A stretch of 64,000 nucleotides of DNA. Origin: Winslowiella toletana. GTDB taxonomy: Bacteria; Pseudomonadota; Gammaproteobacteria; Enterobacterales; Enterobacteriaceae. Location of the stretch: positions 806,001 through 870,000 of the forward strand of contig NZ_JAGGMQ010000001.1 in assembly GCF_017875465.1 (NCBI RefSeq). The letters are read 5' to 3'. The notes beneath the pieces were generated by a model that saw only the letters and a program-made list of their open reading frames with translations, was not told the origin of the DNA and searched no databases. The position numbers and the translations under genes were made by a program. This document shows, one piece after another, positions 34,501 to 46,500 of the stretch (the first letter of the stretch is position 1; each line of letters starts with the position of its first letter).

Positions 34501-37500
34501 GGCGTTGAAGCCGAGCGTCGTACTGTCGCTGTTCTGCGCGCGGTCAGTTACGGTGACGTCAATGGTATGGGTGCCGTTGCCCAGCGCCGCCAGCTGCGTT
34601 GGCGTCAGGGTGGCGCTCCAGTTGCCATTTTGATCGACGGTGGTGGTAAAGGTGGTGTTATCAATTTTCAGCGTCACCGTCTGGCCGCTACCCGTGATCC
34701 CGGTAGTGCCGCTGATCAGCTGATTAACGCCTGCTTCCGCCGCATTCAGTAAGCCGTCAACAAATGGCGTCAGAATGGTGGCATCCGGCAAGGTATTGAT
34801 CAGCACATCGGCGCTGACCGTGGCGGTCGCCGGGTTACCGGCAGTGTCAACCGCACTGACTTCAACCTGTAGCTGGCCATCGCTCAGTCCCGCCAGACTG
34901 CCCGCCGGGATATTGACACTCCAGACGTTATTCGCAGTGACCGTGCCATTAAAGGTCAGTCCGCCAATGGTGACCACCACCGCAGTACCCACCGCAAGAT
35001 TGCTGGATGTGCCAGTGATGGTCTGTGCCACCAGCGATTCCGCCGCGTTTAACAGGCCATCGACAAACGGAGTGGTAATATTCAGCACTGGCAGCGCATT
35101 AATCAGCACATCAAGATTGACCACGTCGGTGCTGGTATTGCCCGCACGGTCAGTAACCGATACGCCAACCCCCAGCTCGCCATCCTGCAATAACAGCAGG
35201 TCGCCGGATGGAATGGTCAGGCTCCAGGCGCCATTAACGTCCGCCGTGGCGCTGTACTCTTTATTGTTCAGCGTGACCGTGACGGTTAATCCCGCTTCGG
35301 TCTGGCCGCTGACCAGCAGTCCGGCCAGCGCTTCCGCCAGATTCAGCACATCACCCGCATCCAGCGTGACGCTCAGCAACGGCTCGACCGTATCAACGGT
35401 AAAGTTGTGGCTGGCGTTAGCCGGGTTACCGGCGACATCGGCCGAACTGGCGGTGACGGTATTGCTGCCCTGATCCAGTGCGCGCACATCGGCAGCCGGC
35501 ACAGTGGTGCTCCAGTTGCCGTTAGCATCCACCGTGGCGTTGTATGTTTTACCATCCAGCGTCACCAGCACGTTGCCGCCAGCGGGTATACGCTGACTGG
35601 TGCCGCTGATAATCAGATTACTGTTGGATTCCTGGGCATTGATAATGTCATCGCCGCTGACCGGATTAAAGTTCAGCGTTGGCTGGTCCGCCGCCGCCGC
35701 AATCACCGTAACGTTATGGGTATTGCTGGCCGGATTGCCTGCGGTGTCGGTGGCTGAGGCGGTAATGGTTTGCGCACCGTCGGCCAGCGCGCCTGCATCG
35801 GCGGCCGGTACATTGGTGCTCCAGCCGCCGCTGGCGTCGACCGTCGCGGTATAGGTTTTGCCATTCAGCACCACGCTCACCGTACGACCCGCTTCCAGAT
35901 TGGTGCTGGTGCCCGAGATCGCCAGCACCTGACCAGCCTCAGCCTGATTAATATAGTTATCGCCAGACACCGCGCTGATGGTCAGCGTTGGCAAAGTTGC
36001 CGGGCTGGCATCAATGGTGATGTTCTGCGTCACGCTGGTGCTGTTCAGCGCTTTATCACTGAGTTCGGCGCTAACCGGATAGCTGCCATCCGCCAGCCCC
36101 TGCAACGCACCCGCTGGCAGGTTGACGCTCCAGCTGCCGTCACTCTGCACCAGCGTCTGATAGCTGACGCCATTAAAGGTCACGGTCACCTGCTGACCCG
36201 CCTCAGTTACCGAGGCAGTACCGCTGACTGCCACTACCTGCTGGTACTCGGCGGCATTAATAATATTATCGCCAGCAATGGTGCTGATAGTCAGCGTCGG
36301 CGCCTGGAAATCCACACTGGCGGTGCTGTCGATCACCCCCTGATTGCCGGACCCATCGGTTACCGTCACCACAATCGGCAGATTGCCGCTGCTCAGATCC
36401 TGTAGCGTGGCTGGCTGCAACACCAGTGACCAGTTACCGCTGGCATCTACCTGCGCGTTGTAATCAGTGCCGCCAATATTCACCACCACCGATTGTCCGG
36501 CGCCGCTAGCGCCGGTGGTGCCAGTCAGCGTCTGCGGCTGCTGAGCTTCAGCACTGTTCAGATAGCCATCAGTAAATGGCGTATTGAAGGTTGGCACCAG
36601 CGCGGCGGTTTCCACCGTCACCGCACTGCTGCTGCTGGTCGGATTGCCCGCCGCATCAGTGACCGTCGCAGTCAGGGTATAACTGCCATTACTGATCCCG
36701 GCCAGCGCGCCAGCAGGCAGATCCAGTGACCAGACACCGCTGGCATTAACGGTGGCGGTATAGCTTTGTCCATTAAGGGTAATGGTAACAATCTGCCCCG
36801 CCTGTGCAGTGGTGGTGCCGGAGATGGCGATCGCCGCCACCGATTCCGCTGCATTGACCCGGCCATCACCGGCAATGGTATCGATGGTTAAGGTTGGTGG
36901 AATAAGATCGACACTAAACGGCGCGCTGACCTGATCCTGGTTACCCGCAGCGTCAGTGACCGTCACCACCATACTGCCTGCGCCCAGTGTCTGTAGCACC
37001 GTCGGTGACAGACTGACCGTCCAGTTGCCATCGCTGTCTACCAGCCCGTTGTAGTCAACACCGTTAATATTGACGCTGACCTGCTGACCGTCCCCCGCTT
37101 TGCCGGTGCTGCCACGCAGGGTCTGCGTGCTGCCCGCTTCCGCCGCATTCAGGATGCTGTCGCCAAATGGCGGCAGAATGGTGGCATCTGGCAGTTCATT
37201 AATCTGCACATTCAGGGTGGCATCACTGGATACCGGATTACCCGCCGCATCGGTAGCGCTGACGTTGACGGTCGTCGGGCCATCCGTCAGACCTGCCAGC
37301 GCGGCCGGTGGGATCGCCACGCTCCAGACGCCATTGGCGCCCACTTCAGCGGTAAAGGTCTGATTATTAAACTCGATGGTTACCGTACTGCCGGTCGCCA
37401 CATTTTGTGAAGTCCCGCTGATCAGCAGATCCTGCCCGGCTTCCGTGGCATTCAGATAGCCATCGCCGCTGACTGGATCGACGGCCAGTCCGGACAGCGC

Positions 37501-40500
37501 ATTGTTTACGCTAAAGTCGAGAGTGTTGCTGATACTGTTACCTGCAGCATCACTGACTGCCACTACCAGGCTGTTGTCGCCATTAGCCAGATCCTGTAAA
37601 GCGGACGCCGGAATCGCTATGCTCCACGCGCCGCTCGGCTGCACAATCGCGGTATAGATAGCGCCATCAAGAGTAATGGTCACCGTCTGACCCGCTTCAA
37701 CGTTAGTAGTAACCCCCGAGAGAGTCTGCGCCGTTTGCTGCTCGGCGCCATCCACCACATTATTCCCGGCAAAGGCGTCAAAGCTGATGGTCGGCAACGA
37801 GGCCGCGTCGGCTTTCACCGTAAACGAGGCTGGCTGCTGCGTGCTGTTGCCCGCGCTGTCGGTAGCGGTCACCGTCAGATCGTAACTGCCGTTAGTCAGA
37901 CCGCTCAGGGCATCAGCCGGGATATTAAGCGTCCAGCTACCGTTGGTGTCTACCGTAGTGGTATATGGCGTGCCAGCAAAGCTGACGACAATAGTCGCGC
38001 CATTTTCACCGGTGCCGCTGACTGCCAGCGGCTGGCCCAGTTCGGTGGCATTAACCACGCCATCACCGGACAGCACCCCCACCAGCAGAGCTGGCGGCAG
38101 CGTATCCACCAGCACGCTGCCGTTGCCGGTCGCGGTATTACCCGCTACATCGCCGACGGTAACGGTAAAGCTGGTGGTGCCCTGTTGCAGCTCCTGCAAC
38201 GCCGCAGCAGGAATGGAGATGGTCCAGCTACCGTCGCTGGCTACGGTTCCGTTGTAAGTCGTACCGTCAAAGTTAACGCTAACCGTCTGACCCTCACCGG
38301 CAACGCCGGTGCTGCCGGTCAGCGTGCCGTTCGCCGCGATATCATCGGCATTCAGCGAGCCATCACCAAATGATGGATTAATGGTTACCGTCGGCAGGGT
38401 ATCTGCCAGCACCGTTACGCTGCTGGTGCTGGTAACCGGATTACCGGCCGCATCGTTTACCGTTGCGCTGATCGCTAACGGACCGTCGGCCACCAGGCTC
38501 AGCGCACCGGCTGGCACCGTTGCTGTCCAGCTGCCATCGGCGTTCACCGTTGCGTTATAATCAACCCCATTCACCGTGACGACCACGATGCTGCCAGCAG
38601 TGACATTGGTGCTCTGGCCGCTGATGCTTAGCGCTGCCCCTTGTTCACTGGCATTCAGATAACCATCGCTGACTGGCGCAATCGCCAGGCTGCTGCCGCT
38701 GGTGTTAATGGTGTAGTTGTCGCTAACGCTGGTGCTGTTACCGGCGGCGTTTGTGACGCTGACCGCCAGCGTCTGGCTGCCATCGTTTAAGCCAGCCATT
38801 GCCCCCGCCGGGATGGTGACATTCCACGCGCCCCCCGCCAGCACCAGACCGCTATAGCTGACGCCATTAAGCGTCACGGTTACCGTTTGCCCGGCCTCTG
38901 CGTTGGTGGTGCCACTCAGAATCTGATCGACCGCGCGCTCTGCGCCATCAACAATGCCATTACCGGCAAAGGTATTAATCGCTACCGTCAGTGTTGGCGC
39001 AGTGGTATCCAGCGTCAGGCTGCTTTGTACCGTGGTGATATTGCCTGCGCTGTCGCGGGTGGTGACGCTAAGCGGATTAGCCCCTTCGCTTAACCCTGCC
39101 AGATCGACGGCAGGCACTTCCAGCGACCACTGGCCATTTACGCCAACTGTCGCCTGATAGCTTTTACCGTTAAGGCTGACGGTGATGTTATCGCCAGATT
39201 CTCCGCTACCGTTAAGCAGCAGCGGCTGTCCCTGCTCTGCGCTGCTGAGAATGCCATCACCGGAAGGCGGATTCAGCGTCAGCGCCGGAGGGGTAATATC
39301 TACCGGCAGGCTGACCTGCTGGGTGGTGCTGTTACCTGCGGCATCGCTGACGGTGATGCGAACCGGATAAACGCCATCCGTCAGGGTTGCCAGATCGGCC
39401 GCCGGAACATTGACAGTCCACTGGCCATCCGCCCCCACGGTGGCGCTATAGCTGTTGCCATTCAGGATCACACTGACGCTGTCACCGGCGACGCCGGTAC
39501 CATTGATCGCCAGCGGTTGTGCCTGTTCGCTGGCATTCAGCGTGCCGTCACCGGCAATAACCGCGACGGTAAAGGCTGGCGCACTGGTATCCAGCGTGAC
39601 CGGCGTCAGCACGGTGGCGCTGTTGCCATTCGCATCCGTGGCAGTGATGCTGATATCGTATTTGCCGTCGGTCAGCGCCTGCAATGCGCTGGCCGGAACC
39701 GTGGCGCTCCAGCTGCCACTGGCCGCCACAATCGCCGGATAAGCGATGCCATTCAGGGTCACCACCACCGTGCTACCCGCTTCGGTGCTGCCGCTGATCG
39801 CCAGCGGCAAGCCCTGTTCAGTGGCGTTAATTATGCCGTCGCCAGAGACCGGGTTAAGCGCAATATCCGGCGGCGTGCTGTCCACCACCACCGGCGTGGT
39901 TAAGGTATCGCTGTTACCAGCCACATCGCTGACCACCACTACCACCACATTGGCGTTGCCGTCAGGCAGATTTTGCAGCGTGGCGGGCGGGATAGTGACG
40001 GTCCAGTTACCCTGGCCATCGACCAGCGCCGCATACTGCACACCGCCGACGGTGACAAACACTTGCTGCCCATCGGCAATCACGCCGGTGGTGCCGCTCA
40101 GCGTCTGCGGATTCTGCGCTTCATCCGCACTGAGCACGCCATCACCAAACGGCGTATCCAGCGTCGGCTGCGGCAGCGTATTGATCGCCACATTTAGCGT
40201 ATTTTCGCTGGTCACCTGGTTGTTGTTGCTGTCAGTGCTGGTAGCGGTAACCGTCAGCGGGCCATCCGGCAGCACCTGCAAATCCGCGGTCGGGACGATG
40301 ATGCTCCATTTGCCGTCTGCATCAACGGTGCCGGTGTACGCAATGTTATTTAACGTAACCGTTACGGTCGTGCCCTCGGCAACATTATTTGAACTGCCAC
40401 TGATGGTAAGATCGGATTGCGCCTCAATGGCGTTGAGGTAATCATCGCCACTGATAATGCCAATCGCCAGTGCGCTGAAGCTGTTATCGACGGTAAAGGT

Positions 40501-43500
40501 TTCACTGCCGGTGGCAGGATTGCCGGCGAGGTCACTGACGCTGACATCAAAGGTTTGCGTACTGTTTTGCAGACCGGCAAAAGCGCTGGCCGGGATATTG
40601 ACACTCCAGGCGCCACCGGCTTTTACCTCGCCGGTATACGGCACACCGTTAAGGAGCACAGTTACCAGCTGTCCGGCCTGCACATTAGTGGTGGTACCGG
40701 TCAGAATCTGACTTTCGCCCTGCTCCGCGCCGTTCAGCTGGCCATCACCGGTAAACGGATCGACACTGATGGTCGGCAGATTAGCCGGATCGGCGGCGAC
40801 GATTAACGGGCTGGTGCTGGTATTGGTGTTACCCACCGCATCCACTACCGTCACGCTGACGGTATAAGGACCATCCGGCAGCAACGCCAGCACCGCAGGC
40901 GGGATTTGCACCGACCAGTTACCGTCACTGTTTACCACCGCCGGATAATCGACATTATTCAGCGTCACCGTGACATTATCGCCAGCGTCGCCGGTGCCGT
41001 TAATCGTCAGGTTTTCGTCGCGCTCCTGATTATTGAGGTAACCATCGGATACCGGCTCCACGGTTAACGCTGGTGTAGCGGTATCAAAGGTCAGATTACT
41101 GCTGGTGCTGCTGCTGTTGCCGCTGGCGTTAGTGGCGGTCACGGTAAGCGGATAAGTGCCATCGGCGATAGCCCCCAGCGCGGAAACCGGAACACTGACG
41201 CTCCACTGGTTATCACTGCCAACGGTGGCGGTGTAGTTCTCACCATTAAGGGTGAGGCTAATTATATCCCCGGCGCTGCCACTACCACTGATCAGCAGCG
41301 GCTGCCCCTGTTCGCTGGCATTTACCGTGCCGTCAACCGCAATCGGATTCAGTTCCAGCGCTGGCGCGGCGGTATCAACCAGCAGGTTGGTGCTCTGCGT
41401 GCTGGTATTGCCCGCCGGATCGCGCGCCTCCACCGTCAGCGGGTTATTGCCGCCGGGCAGGTTCGTCAGGTCCGCCGCCGGAATTGTCACCTCCCACTGA
41501 CCGTTCTGGCCAACAACCACACTATATTCGACCTGATTCAGGGTGACGGTAATCGTATCGCCCGCCGTGCCGTTGCCACCGACAATTAACGGCTGCGTCT
41601 GTTCGCTGGCATTCAGTATGCCATCAACCGCAACCGGATTAAGTGTGACGACCGGCGCGCTGGTATCAATTACCAGCCCGGTTTGCTGCGAGGCGCTGTT
41701 GCCTGCTGGATCGGTGACGGTGACCGCCACGGTGTAGCTGCTGCCGTTATTCAGCGCCGCCAGATCGCCGGTCGGGACATTGACCGACCAGTTGTTATTG
41801 CCATCGACAATGGCGCTGTAACTTTTGCCATTCAGCGTAACCTGCACGCTGTCGCCCGGCGTACCGGTGCCGTTCAGTTCCAGCGGCACGCCCTGCTCAA
41901 TACTGTTAAGCATGCCATCACCGGCGACTGGCGCGAGAGTAAAGGCCGGGGCGCTGGTACTGAGAATAATGCTGCTAAGTTGCGTGGTGCTATTGCCAGC
42001 GCTATCACTGGCGGTGACGCTGACCGGGTAGGTGCCATCAATCAGCCCCTGCAATACCGCAGACGGCACATTGACCGTCCAGTAGCCGCTGGCATCAATA
42101 GTCGCCGGATAGTCGACGCCATCAAGGGTAACGATGACTGTCGATCCTGCTTCCGCATGACCTTCAATCAGCAGCGGCTGATTCTGTTCGCTGCCATTAA
42201 CCCGGCCATCTTCGGAAATTGGCTCAATATCCAGCGCTGGCGGCAGCGTATCCACCCGCACCGTGGTGGTTGAGGTATTGCTGTTACCCGCCGCATCGCT
42301 GACCGCCACCACGATGGTAGTCGGGCCTTCCGGCAGGTTCTGCAAGGCGGTCGACGGCACCAGCAGGCTCCAGCTGCCATCTGTCGCCACCTGCACGGGG
42401 TAATCGACGCCGCCAATGGTCACCGTCACCGTCTGTCCGTCACCGGTCGCGCCGGTGTTGCCGGTCAGCGTCTGATCGCTCCTCGACTCATCGCCGCTCA
42501 GGATCGCGTCAGTAAACGGTGTATCGATATTCGCCTGCGGCAGATCGTTAATCGCCACATTTAATGTCCCGTCCGCGCTGATCGTGGCGCCGTTTGCCCC
42601 CGGGGTGGTAGCGGTAATGGTTAACGGACCATCGGGCAGATTAGCCAGGACAGTGGACGGAACCGTGGTGCTCCAGCTGCCATTGGCCTGCACAATCGCC
42701 GTATAGGTGGTGGTGCCAATCACAAAGCTGACGGTACTGCCCGCCGCCACATTGCTTGAGGTGCCGCTGACGGTCAGATCGCTTTCCGCCTCCAGCGCAT
42801 TGAGATAGCCGTCGCCACTCAGGGGATCAAGCGCAATCGCGCCGACGGTGTTATCCACCACAAAACTGCCCGTGTCGCTGGCATTGTTGCCCGCTGCATC
42901 GTCGACGCTGACGGTATAGTTCTGCGTGCCGTTAGTCAGCCCCTCCAGCGCGCTGGCCGGGATACTGACTGACCAGGCACCGCTGGCCTGCACCACGCCG
43001 GTGTAGCTCTCGCCACCCAGCGTAACGGTAACCACTTGTCCGTGCTGTACATTGGTGGTGGTACCGGTAAGGAACTGTTCGGTTTGCTGCTCTGCGCCAT
43101 CCAGCACCCCGTCGCCAGTCAGCGGATCGACCGTGAGGGTCGGCTGATTAGCCGGGCTGGCAATAACCGTCAGCGGGCTGTTAACCGTAGTGGCATTACC
43201 CGCACCGTCGGTGGTGGTGATCGCCACGTTATAGCTGCCATCGCCCAGCGTATTTGCCGGGACGGTGACTGACCACTTGCCGTCACTGTCCACCGTAGCA
43301 GGATAATCAACCTCATCAAGGGTGACGACGATATTCGCGCCCGCTTCACCGCTGCCGGCAATAATTAACGGTTCGGCCTGCTCCTGCTGGTTAAGATAAC
43401 CATCACCGGAAATTGGCGTAGTCAGCGCCAGCGGAGGCGACTGGGTATCCACCACCAGCGGCGCGCTGGTGGCGGTGGTATTGCCCGCCGCGTCGCTGGC

Positions 43501-46500
43501 GACAATACCAACGCTGTAGTTACCATCGGCGATATTCGCCAGATCGGCCGCCGGAATGGTTACCGTCCACTGACCGCCGCTGGTGACCGTGGCCGGGTAA
43601 TCCACCCCATTCAGCGTAACCACAATGCTGGTATCGGCTTCGCCGCTGCCCACAATCACTAACGGCTGCCCCTGCTCCAGCGCATTCAGATAGCCGTTAC
43701 CGGAAATCGGATCGTCGAGTCCCAGCGCTGGCGCCACCGTATCCACCAACAGCGGCGTAGTCGAGGTGCTGGTATTTCCTGCTGCATCAGTAACCGCCAC
43801 CACCAGCGGATTGTTGCTGCCCTGCGGCAGATCGCCCAGATCCGTAGCCGGGATAGTCACTGACCAGTTGCCGTCGCTGCCCACCAGCGCGGTGTAATTA
43901 TTGCCGCCGAGGGTAACCTGCACCGTCTGACCGGGCGCATTCACCCCGGTATTACCGCTGATAGTCTGATCGGTACTGACTTCGTTGCCGTTCAGCGCGC
44001 CGTCACCGCCAAATGGCGGATCGATAGTGGCCGCAGGCTGACTGGCGATCACCACATTCAGCGTGCCGTCCGCCGTAATAGTGGCGCCGTTAGCGCCCGG
44101 CGTGGTGGCGGTAATGGTTAACGGACCATCGGGCAGATTAGCCAGAACGGCAGACGGAACCGTGGTGCTCCAGCTGCCATCAGCCTGCACAATCGCGGTA
44201 TAGGTTGTAGCGCCAATCACAAAGCTGACCACACTGCCCGCCGCCACATTGCCTGAAGTACCGCTAACGGTCAGATCGCTGGTCGCTTCCTGCGCATTGA
44301 GATAGCCGTCGCCACTCAGTGGATCAAGCGCAATCGCGGCGAGAGTGGTATCGACGTCAAAACTGCCATCACTGGTGCTGGTGTTGCCTGCCGCATCGTT
44401 AACGCTGACGGTGAAGTTCTGCGTGCCGTTGTTCAGCCCCGCCAGCGCGCTGGCGGGAACGCTGACCGACCAGCTGCCATCCGACTCGACAATGCCGGTA
44501 TAGCTGGTATTGCCCAGCGTGACGGTAATGGTCTGCCCCTGCGGCGCATCAGTGGTACCGGTAATAAACTGCTCAGTCTGCTGTTCAGCGCCATCGAGTA
44601 TGCCGTCGCCGGCAAACGGATTAAGGGTGATAGTGGGGAAATTAGCCGGATCGGCAATGACCGTCAGCGGGCTGTTAACCGTGGTGGTATTGCCTGCGCC
44701 GTCGGTTGCGGTGATCGCCACCGTATAGCTGCCGTCAGCAAGGGTATTGGCAGGAACAGTGACCGACCACTGACCCGTGCTGTCCACCGTTGCCGGGTAG
44801 TTAACCCCCGCAAGGGTAACCACAATGCTGGCGTTGGCTTCTCCGCTGCCGCCAATAATTAACGGCTGAGCCTGCTCCTGCTGGTTAAGATAGCCGTCAC
44901 CAGAGATCGGTACACCTGGGGTCAGCGCCGGTGGCAAGGTATCCACCACCAGTGGCGTCGTCGAGGTGCTGGTATTGCCCGCCGGATCGGTAACTACCAC
45001 TATGATCGGGTTAGCGCCGCCCTGCGGCAGGTTACCCAGGTCTTGCGCCGGAATGGTGACGGTCCAGCTGCCGTCATTAGCCACCGGCGCGTTGTAATCG
45101 TTGCCGCCAATGGTCACCACTACCGTCTGGCCGGGGCCGGTCACACCGGTATTGCCACCGATGGTCTGATCGTTACTGGCCTCATCGCCATTCAGCGTGC
45201 CGTCGCCGCCAAATGGCGGATCGATGGTGGCGTCCGGTGAGCTATTGATCAGCACATTGAGCTGACCACTGTTGCTGATCAGATCGCCATTGCTGTCGGT
45301 GACGCTGGCGCTGACCGTCAGTACACCATCAGGCAGTGCGCTCAGCGCCGGGGAAGGAATGGTGGCGCTCCAGCTGCCATCGGCATTGACGATGGCGGTA
45401 TAATTATTGCCGTTGAAACTGACAGTCACGATGCTGCCCGCAGTGACACCGGTAGTGGTGCCGCTAATCACTAACCCGGCGGCCACTTCCCCGGCGCCGA
45501 GATAGCCATCATCGCTAATCGGCTCCAGCGCAATACTGCCTGCAGTATCCGGCTGAACCACCAGAGCACTGCTGTCACTGGCGCTATTGCCTGCAGCATT
45601 GCTGACGCTGGCGCTGATAGTGGTGGTTCCCGCCGTCAGCGCTTCCAGCGCGGCTGACGGCACCAGTACACTCCAGCTGCCGTTAGCCTGCACCAGCGTG
45701 CTGTAAGTCTGACCACCCAGCGTAATCGTAACGGTTCGGCCTGCCTCGACATTGGTCGTCGTCCCGCTAAGCAACTGATCGATTTGCTTCTCTGCGCCAT
45801 CAAGCACATTGTCGCCAGCAAAATCATTCAGGGTAAGTGTGGGTTGCTCATTATCACCACCGGTCACCGTAATCGCCTGGCTGTCGCTGGCGGTGGCGCC
45901 CGCGCTGTTGCTGACGCTGGCATTGATGGTGGTGGCGCCTTCGGCCAGCGCCTGCAAGGCGGTGGAAGGTACGTTGACGCTCCAGCTGCCATTGGCCGCC
46001 ACGGTGGTGGTATAGGTCACACCACCAAGCGTAATGGTGACCGTGCGTCCGGCTTCAACATTGGTCGTGGTGCCGGAAATCGCCTGGCTGCTGCCTTTTT
46101 CATCGGCATCAAGAATATTATCACCGGCAAAGGCGCCGATAGTGATGGTGGGAACCTCCACTACCGGACCGGTGACGGTAATCGCCTGGGTGTCGCTGGC
46201 GGCAGTACCGGCAGCATCGGTAACGCTGACAGCAATGGTGGTGCTGCCGTTGGCCAGCGCCTGTAACGCGGCCGGAGGAACCGCGACGCTCCAGCTGCCA
46301 TCGGCCGCTACCGTAGTGGTGTAGGTCACGCCACCGAGCGTAATGGTTACCGTACGGCCCGCTTCAACATTGGTGGTAGTACCGGAAATCGTCTGGCTGC
46401 TGCCTTTTTCACCGGCATCAAGAATATTGTCACCAGCAAAGGGATTGATGGTAATCGTTGGCTGAACCGGTGTTGGCGTTGTGTCGCCCCCACCTCCGCC

